Numbered from the stretch's first letter, positions 1 to 8,447 are shown. The stretch is 18,496 bases of DNA from JBBQSU01 sp038234815 (GCA_038234815.1 JBBQSU010000072.1:1-18496); one strand, 5' to 3'. The notes: a model not told the origin generated them from the sequence alone. Translations and numbers: made by a program.

Positions 1-1
1 G

Positions 2-1417
2 TATTATCCGATGGGATCGATCGCCGCCCACTTGCTGGGTGGAACCGGTAAGGACGGCAAGGGCCTGGAAGGACTGGAGCTGAAGTTCGATTCGACCCTG
101 GCAGGCAAGGACGGATATTGCCGCGAACTGAAAGACGCGCGCCGAAGACCCATCAATGTCGCCGCCGAGGATTACATCGCCCCCCAGCATGGGCAGCATC
201 TTGTTCTGACGATTGATGCCAACATTCAGATGATCGCCGAACAGGAACTGGCCGCTGCCTGTCAAAAAAATCGTGCCAAGCGTGGTGAAGTGGTGGTGAT
301 GGACCCCCGTACCGGCGAGGTGCTGGCGCTGGCCAACTGGCCGACGTTTAATCCGCAAAACCTCGATGATTCCACCAACGAACTTCGCCGCAATCGCGTG
401 TTGACTGATCCTTACGAGCCGGGTTCGACGATCAAGCCATTCTTAGTCGGCCCGGCACTGCTATGGGGCGTCGCAAAACCAAACGACGTTTTCCCCATTC
501 ACGGAGCACACTGGCGAACGCCTTATGGACGGCCCATTACCGACGTTCACGGCTATGACAATCTTTGTCTCTGGGACGTTCTGGTTAAATCCAGCAATAT
601 CGGCATGTGCATGCTCGGCGAGCGCATGGGCAACGCGCGGTTGTTCACCGCGCTTAAGACCTTTGAATTTGGCAGGCCGACGGGGATAGAACTTCCGGCA
701 GAAGACGGCGGGCGGGTCAATCCGCTGGGCCGGTGGGGAAAATTCAGCACCGATTCGGTCTCGCAGGGATATGAACTGATGGTCACCCCGCTGCAACTGG
801 CGCGGGCGATGAGTGTTTATGCCAATGGCGGGCATCTGGTGAAGCCGCATTTGATTCGCGGCGCGCTGGATGCACAAGGACGCGTCCAAAGTCCGATCGA
901 TCGCCCGAGCCTGGCTGATTTACCCCAAGTGATGGACCCCAATGTCGCTGCGGCCATGCGCCGAATCCTTTGCGACGTGATGGTTCGCGGCACGGGCCGC
1001 GGAGCAGGCAGCGATACATGGAACATCTTCGGCAAGACCGGCACCGCCCACATCAGCAGCGGCAAGGCCGGCTATAGCGATAGCAAGTTCACGAGCAGCT
1101 TTATCTGCGGGGCGCCTGCGGAGAATCCCCGCCTGGTCGCAACGTTTGTCGTCCATGAGCCGGACAAAGCCATCGCCCACTACGGCGGAGCCGTCGCAGC
1201 GCCCAACGCTTGCAAAATGATCGAACGCTGCCTCGCGTATCTGCAAGTCCCCAGCAGCCCAGAACTAACCCCCCCGCCAGCGGCCATCACCAGCCTCCTC
1301 TACGCCTACGACGCCAGGCTTTACAAGCGGAAAGCAACCAACTCATCGCCAGCACAGATTGAATCGGCAGTGGATCACAACACAAATCAGACGCACCGCG
1401 AACCGATACCGAACTGA
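2..1417 (+). CDS. ftsI: Peptidoglycan D,D-transpeptidase FtsI / class B penicillin-binding protein, 3' part (5'-truncated by window)
   Basis: This enzyme cross-links septal or side-wall peptidoglycan by transpeptidation in the periplasm and is the target of beta-lactams. The reading frame is open from base 2 with residues YYPMG before the first ATG at 11. These match the conserved 'YPxGxxAAHxLG' segment of the class B dimerisation domain, so the gene begins upstream and the ATG at 11 is internal. The three catalytic motifs occur in order: SxxK as S-T-I-K with the nucleophilic serine codon at 425, SxN as SSN at 590-598, and KTG followed by T at 1034-1042. After the catalytic core there is a roughly 60-residue proline- and asparagine-rich tail with no PASTA domain. 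FtsI is favoured over PBP2 (MrdA) or SpoVD because of the segment spacing, but the missing N-terminus leaves the subclass open. No other division or cell-wall gene follows, so any dcw-type cluster lies to the left or ends here. Confidence 0.85.
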   Translation, partial: YYPMGSIAAHLLGGTGKDGKGLEGLELKFDSTLAGKDGYCRELKDARRRPINVAAEDYIAPQHGQHLVLTIDANIQMIAEQELAAACQKNRAKRGEVVVMDPRTGEVLALANWPTFNPQNLDDSTNELRRNRVLTDPYEPGSTIKPFLVGPALLWGVAKPNDVFPIHGAHWRTPYGRPITDVHGYDNLCLWDVLVKSSNIGMCMLGERMGNARLFTALKTFEFGRPTGIELPAEDGGRVNPLGRWGKFSTDSVSQGYELMVTPLQLARAMSVYANGGHLVKPHLIRGALDAQGRVQSPIDRPSLADLPQVMDPNVAAAMRRILCDVMVRGTGRGAGSDTWNIFGKTGTAHISSGKAGYSDSKFTSSFICGAPAENPRLVATFVVHEPDKAIAHYGGAVAAPNACKMIERCLAYLQVPSSPELTPPPAAITSLLYAYDARLYKRKATNSSPAQIESAVDHNTNQTHREPIPN

Positions 1418-1783
1418 TTTTTTGCGGTGCTTCAGTCTGTCGGCAAGATGCTCAAACGCTCCAATTGAAATTCGCCTCCACACATCACAAGTGCTATTAA
1501 GCGAGATCAATTGACCAGACAAAGGCTTGCGCTACAGCGGAATTTTCCCCAAACGATTTTTAGGCTGTTGTGTCTTATATTGCGAATTGACATTTGTTCG
1601 GCGGCAGGAGAAGATTGCGATCGAACGAAGGCGGGGCCTCTTCTCGGGGCCATTCAGGTCGATATGCGGGATGCTGTTTTAGGGCACTTCAATTTAAAAA
1701 TACTTTTGGTGTCCGCTGTTGGCCATCAAAGGATATTCAAAGTCCGCGGCCAGTTGGCCGCAATCTTGGAAGGATGTGTCGTT
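1418..1783. other. 366-base intergenic region before the lipoprotein gene
   Basis: This stretch holds no convincing gene. The lipoprotein frame stays open back to a TTG at 1511, but those extra residues show no signal-peptide logic and the good ribosome-binding site is at 1768-1774. The DNA is locally AT-rich with several promoter-like words, for example TTGACA at 1587-1592 and TATATT at 1576-1581, none paired convincingly. A perfect 14-base inverted repeat with arms CGGCCA and TGGCCG and a two-base centre occurs at 1747-1760, directly before the ribosome-binding site, and could be an operator. Confidence 0.4.
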
Positions 1784-2641
1784 ATGAGTCTCATTAACTC
1801 GGTTCGTTTCCTGACCACCCCGAGCGTCCTGCTATTGGGGCTATCGCTCGGCATCATCGGTGCTCAGCCCCAGGGCTGCATCACCGAACCGATGAACGCC
1901 ACCCCGACTCCTCCGCCGCCGCCGGTCGCGCAGGTCTATCACCAACCGGTCTTTGCGGCGTTGCCGGACACGACGGAAACTCTGACCAAGGGCGGCGTGG
2001 AGATCACTGTCGTGCCCCTCTCCTATAAACCCGATATATTTGCGACCACCGCATCGAATCCGGGAAATATTTACACGTCCTCGCACTTTGGCGGTGGCGA
2101 GCAGCCATATACGCAGGAAATGCGCACAGTGGAAACCACGGAGACAGCTGGTGTTCGGGTTAAACCCAACGTCCTCGGGTTTGCGATTACTGTCAGCAAC
2201 AAGATGCCCCATACATTCAACGGCCAGGGCGCGTCCGTCCGCTTTGTAGTAGACGGCCATAAGCAGGACATGAACGAACTGGCCGATGTCGAGCTAAAAG
2301 GCTTGGTCCTTTCACCCCGCGAGTCGAAAAAGCTCACGATCCTCGGTCCAGCGCTCAGCACCATATCGGCGGGAGAGGGTGCTAACGTCGGCCTTTGGTT
2401 GTCGGACATTGTCACCGAGACCGACGATGCGGGTGTCGTAAAGAAGAAAGAAGAGTTCGCTTGGAACTATAAATTCGCCATAAAGGACGTGACGACCGAT
2501 GTACCTGCACCCAAGGTCACGCAAAGCGAGGAGCCAGTCGGACCCAAGGTGTACAAACAGAAGGAAGTCAAGGCCGCACCAGCCCCGGTGTATCGCCCGG
2601 CTCCTGCGCCTGCCGCACCCAAGCCGGTAAAGAAGCACTGA
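1784..2641 (+). CDS. Putative lipoprotein with proline/alanine-rich C-terminus, unknown function
   Basis: A 285-residue exported protein that I do not recognise. The start at 1784 is chosen because GGAAGGA (1768-1774) lies nine bases before it and because it gives a classical signal peptide: a basic residue at position 8, a hydrophobic stretch at about 14-26, then Cys32 in the context Pro-Gln-Gly-Cys. The lipobox is imperfect (Pro-Gln rather than Leu-Ala/Ser at -3/-2), so lipid anchoring is likely but not certain. The middle (about 60-250) is mixed, beta-like sequence. The last 25 residues are low-complexity Pro/Ala/Lys, like wall-spanning or flexible tails. A 12-bp perfect inverted repeat follows the stop codon. 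The gene sits before two small membrane-protein genes, suggesting an envelope-related neighbourhood, but that is only context. Confidence 0.7.
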   Translation: MSLINSVRFLTTPSVLLLGLSLGIIGAQPQGCITEPMNATPTPPPPPVAQVYHQPVFAALPDTTETLTKGGVEITVVPLSYKPDIFATTASNPGNIYTSSHFGGGEQPYTQEMRTVETTETAGVRVKPNVLGFAITVSNKMPHTFNGQGASVRFVVDGHKQDMNELADVELKGLVLSPRESKKLTILGPALSTISAGEGANVGLWLSDIVTETDDAGVVKKKEEFAWNYKFAIKDVTTDVPAPKVTQSEEPVGPKVYKQKEVKAAPAPVYRPAPAPAAPKPVKKH

Positions 2642-2656
2642 ACCGGTCAGATCTCT

Positions 2657-2693
2657 GGGACAGGTCCAGGTCAACCGGGCTTGGACCTGTCCC
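2657..2693 (+). terminator. Strong inverted repeat after the lipoprotein gene, probable terminator
   Basis: Perfect 12-bp arms GGGACAGGTCCA (2657-2668) and TGGACCTGTCCC (2682-2693) are separated by a 13-base loop. The hairpin begins 15 bases after the lipoprotein stop codon. No T-run follows, so it is not a canonical intrinsic terminator. It may act as a transcript-end stabiliser or as a terminator of the U-tract-less type. Confidence 0.5.
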
Positions 2694-2736
2694 GATGCGA
2701 GATTGCGTGCCTCATCGTCGTTTTCAAGGACACTTT

Positions 2737-3120
2737 ATGAGCAAAGTATCCATTTCAACGCCAGCCGTTCGCTCTAACGCTATCGTCGATTTCTATAATT
2801 TTAGACAGATGATTATCCCGCTTTTGATCCGCGCTATTTACATCATTGGATCAATTCTATTTATCGTTGTGCCATTGGTCACCTGGCTGAATGGCGGCGA
2901 TATCCTAAGCGGCATGAACAACCATTCGGTGCGTTACAACCCGCCTCATGAGTTCGCCATAGACACCGGCCGACAGGTTGGCATCGTCTTCCTCTTCATC
3001 GTTATGGTCGTACTGCAATTAATCTGGCGAATTTTTTGCGAGTTGATCAGGGTCATATTTCGGATTCACGACGCATTGCAGTCGCTGGACCAAAAAGTTC
3101 AGAATGTGCAAGCACCTTAG
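2737..3120 (+). CDS. DUF4282 domain membrane protein
   Basis: A 127-residue inner-membrane protein of unknown function. AAGGA at 2726-2730, six bases before the ATG, fixes the start; an in-frame upstream ATG at 2695 has no such site. The pattern 'DFYNFRQMIIPLLIRAIYII' followed by a long hydrophobic helix (about residues 24-48), a soluble loop, a second helix (about 80-105) and the ending 'WRIFCELIRVIFRIHDAL' is typical of DUF4282 proteins, which have two transmembrane helices and an E-rich third helix. It lies 39 bases before a TM2-domain gene, and each has its own ribosome-binding site, so co-transcription is likely. The family has no assigned activity that I can name with confidence. Confidence 0.75.
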   Translation: MSKVSISTPAVRSNAIVDFYNFRQMIIPLLIRAIYIIGSILFIVVPLVTWLNGGDILSGMNNHSVRYNPPHEFAIDTGRQVGIVFLFIVMVVLQLIWRIFCELIRVIFRIHDALQSLDQKVQNVQAP

Positions 3121-3159
3121 TCCTCCGGATCCTACTTCACTTTTTTAATGAGGTCATAT

Positions 3160-3480
3160 ATGAGCAATTCTATCGCATCCATTCGTTACGATGCCAACAA
3201 AAAATCAGTGCTAATCGCCTATCTATTATGGTGGTTTTTGGGGGGCGTCGGCGGCCACCGCTTTTACCTGGGCAGAACCAAGTCTGCGATCACGATGCTG
3301 GTGATCACGCTCGTGTCGATTCCGTTGATGTTTGTGATAATCGGCCTCTTTACGATTTTCATCTCCATCATTTGGGCGTTGATTGACGCATTTCTGATCC
3401 CCGGCATGTGCCGGGAACATAACAACCGCCTCGTCGACGCTCTTGAGAGTGTTGCCCCCGTCGCGGCCGCGGTGGGATAA
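3160..3480 (+). CDS. TM2 domain-containing membrane protein
   Basis: A 106-residue small membrane protein. The start at 3160 is preferred over the in-frame ATG at 3148 because GAGG (3150-3153) sits six bases before it and overlaps the earlier ATG. After a basic segment (Lys14, Lys15) comes a hydrophobic helix running into the TM2 hallmark GGVGGHRFYLGR at residues 28-39. A second long hydrophobic region follows (about 45-80), then a short polar C-terminus. TM2 proteins are widespread two-helix membrane proteins with no agreed bacterial function. The pairing with the DUF4282 gene just upstream suggests a joint envelope role. Confidence 0.8.
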   Translation: MSNSIASIRYDANKKSVLIAYLLWWFLGGVGGHRFYLGRTKSAITMLVITLVSIPLMFVIIGLFTIFISIIWALIDAFLIPGMCREHNNRLVDALESVAPVAAAVG

Positions 3481-4095
3481 GCCAATCCCGGCCCCCGCGC
3501 CGTGCGACTGGCCAGCGCCTGCAACACGAACGAGGACACCTCGGCGAGGGGTCTCCAGCGCGATCCGCTGCCACGTCGAGGAGAGCGCCTGGTGATGCAG
3601 GGTCGATTCGTTCGCTACATACCCAAGGACGACATTGGGCGAATTACTGTCGGCTACCCGCCGGGCGATGACGCGCTGGGAGTCCAGCCGGGCGAGATAG
3701 GCGCGCGTCAGTCAGCGGAACTAGGGGCCCGGTGGCAGCCCTGGCCGGCTCGCCGAGCGGGCATAGAACGACGCAGAGGGTTGCTCGAAAAAGGGACGGA
3801 ACTATTGGGCGTCGGGCGACTTCGTGACCGCGTTGCAACATCAATGCCGCTGGAGGGCCGGCAGATCGACGGTGCAGGCGAAATGAGGAAAAGCCTTTGC
3901 CGAGAGGCACACATGATGTCCTCCATCACGCGAGCGATTCCCTCGCGAACGACTGTCGTTGGCAGGCGAACATGCGGGAGAAAATCGGCCTCTCACCACG
4001 GACGGGCAACCGGCGAAATTTCCTCGTCGCGCTCGCGGTTGACAGGCTGGGGGCGGGGTTCGATACTTTCCCGGCCTTGGCGGTGCCGGGCGATT
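3481..4095. other. 615-base stretch without a confident gene; coding-like remnants on both strands
   Basis: No frame gives a complete gene. The peptidase frame is open backwards almost to the TM2 stop, but its residues look like non-coding GC-rich translation. On the minus strand, the frame covering about 3695 down to 3483 reads like protein (segment ...LARLDSQRVIARRVADSN...) with a GC-biased third position. Stop codons lie immediately upstream of it, and downstream it runs antisense into the TM2 gene. On the plus strand the frame around 3972-4106 also looks coding. The stretch may be a decayed insertion of one or two genes. I searched it by eye for RNase P RNA, tmRNA and SRP RNA signatures and found none. 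Confidence 0.35.
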
Positions 4096-4106
4096 ATGGC
4101 GAGTAG
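3972..4106 (+). pseudogene. Possible sulfatase N-terminal fragment overlapping the peptidase start
   Basis: A short frame of 44 residues contains NFLVALAVDRLGAGF, which resembles the first beta-strand of planctomycete sulfatases (pattern 'N-L-x-V-x-D-x-L-G-A-G-F'). It then departs from the family: the expected 'GPYGN' segment is absent and the frame stops at 4106, eleven bases inside the peptidase gene. It could be a gene remnant or a coincidence. The call rests on one motif only. Confidence 0.2.
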
Positions 4107-5223
4107 CGCGCGTTCTATTGATGGGCAGCTTCTTCAGCGGCAGACGGCGGTCGGATCGGTCATGGCCGATCACCAGATCGACGGGCTGCTGATTACGCAC
4201 CCTGCGGATTTGGCGTATTTGTCGGGCTTCACCGGCGATGATTCCATCGGCGTGATGACCGCTCGCTCGCTCGTGCTGGTCACGGATTTTCGTTTCACCG
4301 AGCAGGCAGCGATCGAGGCCCCGTGGATGAGGGTGATCGCCCGCAAAGGGAAAATGGCCGAGGCCGTTGCCAAGGCGCTGAGCGCCAGTCGCGTGCGCCG
4401 CGTGGGGTTTGAAGCGAATTTTTGCACCTACGGCACGATCGAGGCGATCCGCAGGGCATTGGCGGGGATGAAACTCGACATCGAGCTGGTCTCGCTCAAT
4501 GACGCACTGGTAAACGTCCGCAAAACCAAGCAACCGTCGGAGGTGGAGACGATCCGGTCTGCCGGCCGGTGCGCGCAGGAGGCGTTCCTGGCGGTCAAGC
4601 GCTCGCTGAAATCAGGCCAGACGGAGAATGACCTTGCCGCGAAGCTGGTTTATGAGATGGGCAAGCGCGGCGCGTCGGGGGCCAGTTTCCCGCCTATCGT
4701 GGCCAGCGGGCCGAGCAGCTCGTTGCCCCACTATCGCCCGGCGAATCTGGCGATCAAGAACAATGCGCTGCTTTTGATTGACTGGGGTGCGCATTACAAT
4801 GGTTATTGCAGCGATCTCACCCGCACGCTGATTGTCGGAAAGGTCAGCCGGAAGCTGCGGGAGATTTACAATGTGACGCTGGAGGCGCAGCTGGCCGCGA
4901 TCGACAAGATCAGAGCCGGTGTGACCAACCGTGCGGTGGACAAGGCCGCGCGGGATGTCATCACGCGGGCCGGGTATGGAAAGTTTTTTGGACACGGACT
5001 GGGACATGGCATCGGGCGCGATATCCACGAATCGCCGCGCGTCAGCCATCTGGCCGATGAAGAACCGCTCGGGCCGGGCATGGTAATAACAGTGGAACCG
5101 GGCATTTATCTGGCCGGCGAAGGCGGCGTACGGATCGAAGACGACGTGGTGGTTACGGAGCGCGGTTGCGAGATGTTGACTTCGCTCGACAAGCGTTTTG
5201 AGGAATGCCAGATCACGCTATAG
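4096..5223 (+). CDS. M24 family Xaa-Pro aminopeptidase / prolidase-like metallopeptidase
   Basis: A 375-residue cytosolic di-metal peptidase that removes N-terminal residues before proline or splits Xaa-Pro dipeptides. The N-terminal creatinase-like domain (about 1-140, with 'GLLITHPADLAYLSGF') is followed by the pita-bread catalytic domain. All five metal ligands are present: Asp229 (LLIDWG), Asp240 (CSDLTRT), His304 (GHGLGHGIG, with the supporting His311), Glu334 (TVEPG) and Glu348 (RIEDD). The 14-residue spacing of the last two glutamates is like short prolidases and unlike E. coli PepP. The start at 4096 gives the usual family length; no good ribosome-binding site is visible, and ATG 4162 is an alternative. 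The gene lies 63 bases before accB. In many bacteria this peptidase gene precedes efp, accB and accC, and here efp is missing. Confidence 0.88.
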   Translation: MASSARSIDGQLLQRQTAVGSVMADHQIDGLLITHPADLAYLSGFTGDDSIGVMTARSLVLVTDFRFTEQAAIEAPWMRVIARKGKMAEAVAKALSASRVRRVGFEANFCTYGTIEAIRRALAGMKLDIELVSLNDALVNVRKTKQPSEVETIRSAGRCAQEAFLAVKRSLKSGQTENDLAAKLVYEMGKRGASGASFPPIVASGPSSSLPHYRPANLAIKNNALLLIDWGAHYNGYCSDLTRTLIVGKVSRKLREIYNVTLEAQLAAIDKIRAGVTNRAVDKAARDVITRAGYGKFFGHGLGHGIGRDIHESPRVSHLADEEPLGPGMVITVEPGIYLAGEGGVRIEDDVVVTERGCEMLTSLDKRFEECQITL

Positions 5224-5286
5224 ATTGCCCAGCAGCGATGCTCGGGTTTGATCGAAAACAAAACAGGGAAAGTGTCGGCTAATCAG

Positions 5287-5811
5287 ATGGCGAGGATAAA
5301 TTTGAGCAAGAAAAAATCGACAATGGCGGCGGCCTCTTCCAGCCCGATGGATGTAAATCTGCTGGAGAAGATCGTCAAGATGATGACTGCGAACGACCTG
5401 AACACGGTTGACGTGCGCGACGGCGACAAGCGCGTGATTCTGCGCCGGGGCGCGCAGTATGTGAGCGCGCCGGTCGGTGCGGCTCCGCTAGCGGCTCTGC
5501 CGGCAGCAGTTCCAGCCGGCGCGTCCCAGGCAGGCTCTGCATCGGTCAAGCCCCCAGCCGACGACACCGCCGGGCTGACGCCGATCAAGAGTCCCATGGT
5601 CGGGACGTATTACGCATCGAGCGGCCCCGACGCCAAGCCGTTCGTCAATGCCGGTTCGACAGTGGATGAGGAGACCGATGTCTGCATCATCGAGGCGATG
5701 AAGGTCTTCAACAACATCAAGGCCGAGTGTCGCGGGACCATCGCCAAGGTGCTGGTGACCAACGGTCAAACCGTCGAATTCGGACAGGTATTATTCCTGG
5801 TCAAGCCATAG
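5287..5811 (+). CDS. accB: Biotin carboxyl carrier protein of acetyl-CoA carboxylase
   Basis: This protein carries the biotin that shuttles CO2 between biotin carboxylase and the carboxyltransferase in fatty-acid synthesis. Of its 174 residues, the first roughly 70 hold the helix-strand segment 'LLEKIVKMMTANDLNTVDVRDGDKRVILRR' (shown here as its two halves, before and after Asn50) typical of AccB. A Pro/Ala-rich flexible linker follows, then the biotinyl domain beginning near 'IKSPMVGTYY'. The biotinylation motif is E-A-M-K-V-F-N with the lysine codon at 5701 (Lys139). The start is uncertain: ATG 5287 is used, but TTG 5302 has a better site, GAGGA at 5292-5296, five bases away. accC follows after 62 bases, as in most bacteria. 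Confidence 0.93.
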   Translation: MARINLSKKKSTMAAASSSPMDVNLLEKIVKMMTANDLNTVDVRDGDKRVILRRGAQYVSAPVGAAPLAALPAAVPAGASQAGSASVKPPADDTAGLTPIKSPMVGTYYASSGPDAKPFVNAGSTVDEETDVCIIEAMKVFNNIKAECRGTIAKVLVTNGQTVEFGQVLFLVKP

Positions 5812-5873
5812 CGCCGGCCGGTGACGCGGCATTTTGATGCTCTTTTGAATTTTCGTCTTTTGAACGCTAAACC

Positions 5874-7220
5874 ATGTTCTCAAAGATACTGATCGCCAAT
5901 CGCGGAGAAATTGCCCTGCGGATTATCCGCGCGTGTCGTGAAATGGGCATCCAGACGGTGGTGGTTTATTCCACGGCCGACAAGGACGCGGCTTATTTGA
6001 AGCTGGCCGATCAAGCGATCTGCATTGGGGAGGCCCCGCCAGCCGATTCGTATCTCAACATCCCCCGGATCATATCGGCGGCGGAAATTTCCGACGTGGA
6101 AGCGATTCATCCCGGTTATGGCTTTCTGAGCGAAAAGCATCATTTCGCGGAAATCTGCCGGTCATGCAAGATCGAGTTCATCGGCCCCCCGGTAGAGGCG
6201 ATGCTGGCCCTTGGCGACAAAGTGGAGTGCAAAAGGATCGCCAAGAAAGCAAAAGTGCCGACCGTGCCGGGAAGTGAAGGCGCGGTTGAGGATGAAAAGA
6301 CCGCGCTGAAGATTGCCGCCGATATTGGTTATCCGGTGATCATCAAGGCCGCAGCCGGTGGCGGTGGCCGAGGGATGCGCGTGGCGCACAATGAAGTGTC
6401 GCTGCGGGCCGGCTTCAAGCAGGCGCAGGCTGAAGCCGAAAATGCCTTCAAGGATTCGACGGTCTACATTGAAAAGTACGTAGAATTCGGCCGGCATGTT
6501 GAAGTGCAGACGATCGGCGATCAGCACGGCAACGCAGTTCATCTGTGGGAGCGCGATTGCTCGATGCAGCGGCGGCATCAGAAGCTGGTGGAGGAATCGC
6601 CGTCGCCACTACTGAAACAGAGCGTGCGAGAGGAACTGTGCGCCAGCGCCGTGAGGCTCATCAAGGCCGCGGGGTATTACAACGCCGGCACCGTCGAATT
6701 CCTGGTCGATAAGCAGCAGAACTATTTTCTGCTTGAGGTGAACGCGCGAATCCAGGTGGAACACCCGGTGACCGAACTGGTGACAGGAATCGACCTGATT
6801 AAAGAGCAAATTCGCGTGGCCGCTGGCGAGAAACTTTCGATCACACAGAAGGACGTGAAGCAAAACGGCCATGCGATTGAATGTCGCATTAATGCCGAAG
6901 ACCCGGCCCGGAATTTCGCGCCATTTCCGGGGGTGATCGAGGAATATCGCGCGCCGGGTGGCCCTGCGGTGCGGTTGGATAGTCACGCCTATGCCGGCTA
7001 CCGGATTCCGTCCAACTACGACAGCATGATCGGCAAGTTGTTGGTGCATCGCGCGACGCGCACCGAAGCCATCGCCTCTATGAAGCGGGCACTTTCCGAA
7101 TTCCACATTCATCCGATTAAGACGACGATCCCGCTGCACCTTCAGATCATGGACAACGAAAACTTCCGCAAAGGCGATGTCGATACGGGATTTGTCGAGC
7201 GCGTGATGTTGAAGAAGTAA
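5874..7220 (+). CDS. accC: Biotin carboxylase subunit of acetyl-CoA carboxylase
   Basis: The enzyme carboxylates the biotin of AccB using ATP and bicarbonate, the first step of malonyl-CoA formation. The 448 residues match the usual length (about 449). Visible features are the N-terminal 'KILIANRGEIALRI', the HPGYGFLSE segment (79-87), Lys116 and Lys159 for ATP, the glycine loop GGGGRGMR (162-169), His209, Glu275 and Glu288, and N-A-R at 290-292 within 'EVNARIQVEHPVTE', containing the catalytic Arg292. Alanine replaces the usual threonine between Asn290 and Arg292, a conservative change. The gene ends only ten bases from the carA stop codon on the opposite strand, so the two transcripts converge with almost no space for separate terminators. 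Confidence 0.97.
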   Translation: MFSKILIANRGEIALRIIRACREMGIQTVVVYSTADKDAAYLKLADQAICIGEAPPADSYLNIPRIISAAEISDVEAIHPGYGFLSEKHHFAEICRSCKIEFIGPPVEAMLALGDKVECKRIAKKAKVPTVPGSEGAVEDEKTALKIAADIGYPVIIKAAAGGGGRGMRVAHNEVSLRAGFKQAQAEAENAFKDSTVYIEKYVEFGRHVEVQTIGDQHGNAVHLWERDCSMQRRHQKLVEESPSPLLKQSVREELCASAVRLIKAAGYYNAGTVEFLVDKQQNYFLLEVNARIQVEHPVTELVTGIDLIKEQIRVAAGEKLSITQKDVKQNGHAIECRINAEDPARNFAPFPGVIEEYRAPGGPAVRLDSHAYAGYRIPSNYDSMIGKLLVHRATRTEAIASMKRALSEFHIHPIKTTIPLHLQIMDNENFRKGDVDTGFVERVMLKK

Positions 7221-7230
7221 TTGCCCCGCG

Positions 7231-8403
7231 CTATCGAGCCGCTTGCAGTTCCTTCAAGCGCGTTACCGAAAGCGGCTTTCGGCTTTTCATCATTTCGACG
7301 AACGCATCGAAAAGATAGCCGGCATCGTGCGGGCCGGGCGACGCTTCGGGGTGATATTGGACGCTGAAAACCGGCAGTGATTTGTGCCGGAAGCCTTCCA
7401 CCGTGCCGTCGTTGAGGTTGACATGCGTCACCACCCCGCCGGCGCGTTCCAGCGAATCTTTCTCAACTGCAAACCCATGATTCTGGCTGGTGATTTCAAC
7501 CCGCCCGGTATCAAGATTCATCACCGGCTGATTCCCCCCGCGATGCCCGAACTTCAGTTTGAAAGTCTTGGCCCCCAGCGCCAGGCCGAGCAGTTGATGG
7601 CCGAGACAGATGCCAAATGTCGGCAGTTTTTCAATCGCGCCTTGGAGCGACTTGATCGTGTAGTGGACCGCGGCGGGATCGCCGGGGCCGTTGCTGACAA
7701 AAAGGCCGTCAGGATTGTGCTTGAGGATATCAGAGGCCGATGCGCCGGCGGGAAGAACGGTCAGTTTCACCCCCCGCTGCGCGAAGTGCCGCAGGATGTT
7801 GGATTTTGCGCCACAGTCCAGGGCCACCACGTGCAGGCCATCGCCACGAACCACCGGGCCCGTGGCCCACTGGCCGTGGTCCTCATCCCAGGAGTACGCC
7901 GATTCGGGCTGCACGGTCTTAACCAGATCACACCCGGACATATCGAAAACGGCCTTGGCCCGCGCAACTAACTGCGCGTCGTCCAGCAACTCCGTCGAAA
8001 GCACACCGCGCATCGCGCCTTTTATACGAAGCTTGCGCACCAGCGCGCGCGTGTCGATGCCTTCGATGCCGATGATGCCGTTGTCCTTCAGGTAGGCCTC
8101 AAGGCTCATATCGGCCCGCCAGTTGGAATAAACCGGCGCAAGTTCCTTTACAATAAATCCCGCCACCTGCGGCTTCTTGCTTTCAACGTCCTGCCGGTTA
8201 ATACCGTAATTGCCAATGAGCGGATACGTCATCGTGACGATCTGGCCGGAGTACGACGGATCCGTCAAAATCTCCTGATAGCCCGTCATTGAGGTGTTGA
8301 AGACCACTTCGCCTTCGGTGGTGCCAGCGGCGCCAAAAGCGCTGCCGGTAAAGACCGTGCCGTCTTCCAATGCGAGTTTGGCGATCGATCGTTGAATGGT
8401 CAT
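7231..8403 (-). CDS. carA: Carbamoyl-phosphate synthase small (glutaminase) subunit
   Basis: This subunit hydrolyses glutamine and passes ammonia to CarB for carbamoyl phosphate, the precursor of pyrimidines and arginine. The 390 residues are the normal length. The N-terminal CarA domain has 'EGEVVFNTSMTGYQEILTDP', with 'GNYGIN' and 'GIDTRALVRKLR' following. The class I glutamine amidotransferase domain carries the nucleophile Cys266 in FGICLGHQ, with His351 and Glu353 in YHPEASPGPHD completing the triad. It lies 44 bases after hisB on the same strand, so it is probably read through from the hisC promoter. Its partner carB is not in the window. A his-his-carA order is uncommon but fits arginine/pyrimidine and histidine synthesis as parallel amino-nitrogen pathways. 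Confidence 0.97.
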   Translation of the reverse strand: MTIQRSIAKLALEDGTVFTGSAFGAAGTTEGEVVFNTSMTGYQEILTDPSYSGQIVTMTYPLIGNYGINRQDVESKKPQVAGFIVKELAPVYSNWRADMSLEAYLKDNGIIGIEGIDTRALVRKLRIKGAMRGVLSTELLDDAQLVARAKAVFDMSGCDLVKTVQPESAYSWDEDHGQWATGPVVRGDGLHVVALDCGAKSNILRHFAQRGVKLTVLPAGASASDILKHNPDGLFVSNGPGDPAAVHYTIKSLQGAIEKLPTFGICLGHQLLGLALGAKTFKLKFGHRGGNQPVMNLDTGRVEITSQNHGFAVEKDSLERAGGVVTHVNLNDGTVEGFRHKSLPVFSVQYHPEASPGPHDAGYLFDAFVEMMKSRKPLSVTRLKELQAAR

Positions 8404-8447
8404 GTTGGGGAGGGATTATAGGCAGAATCTGAAATTGCGAAACATTC

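Noticed and set aside
1393..1430. A terminator hairpin at the end of the transpeptidase gene (GCACCGC ... GCGGTGC)
   Set aside because: The stem is only seven pairs with a 24-base loop, and the T-run falls inside the loop rather than after the stem.
4050..4075. A tRNA-like T-loop (GGGGTTCGATAC)
   Set aside because: The flanking bases do not form a five-pair stem and no anticodon or acceptor arm can be drawn.
3502..4095. A 198-residue N-terminal extension of the peptidase
   Set aside because: The family does not carry such a domain, the residues look non-coding, and the start at 4096 gives the normal length.
3841..4533. A 230-residue minus-strand frame
   Set aside because: Most of it is antisense to the peptidase, whose catalytic residues are intact.
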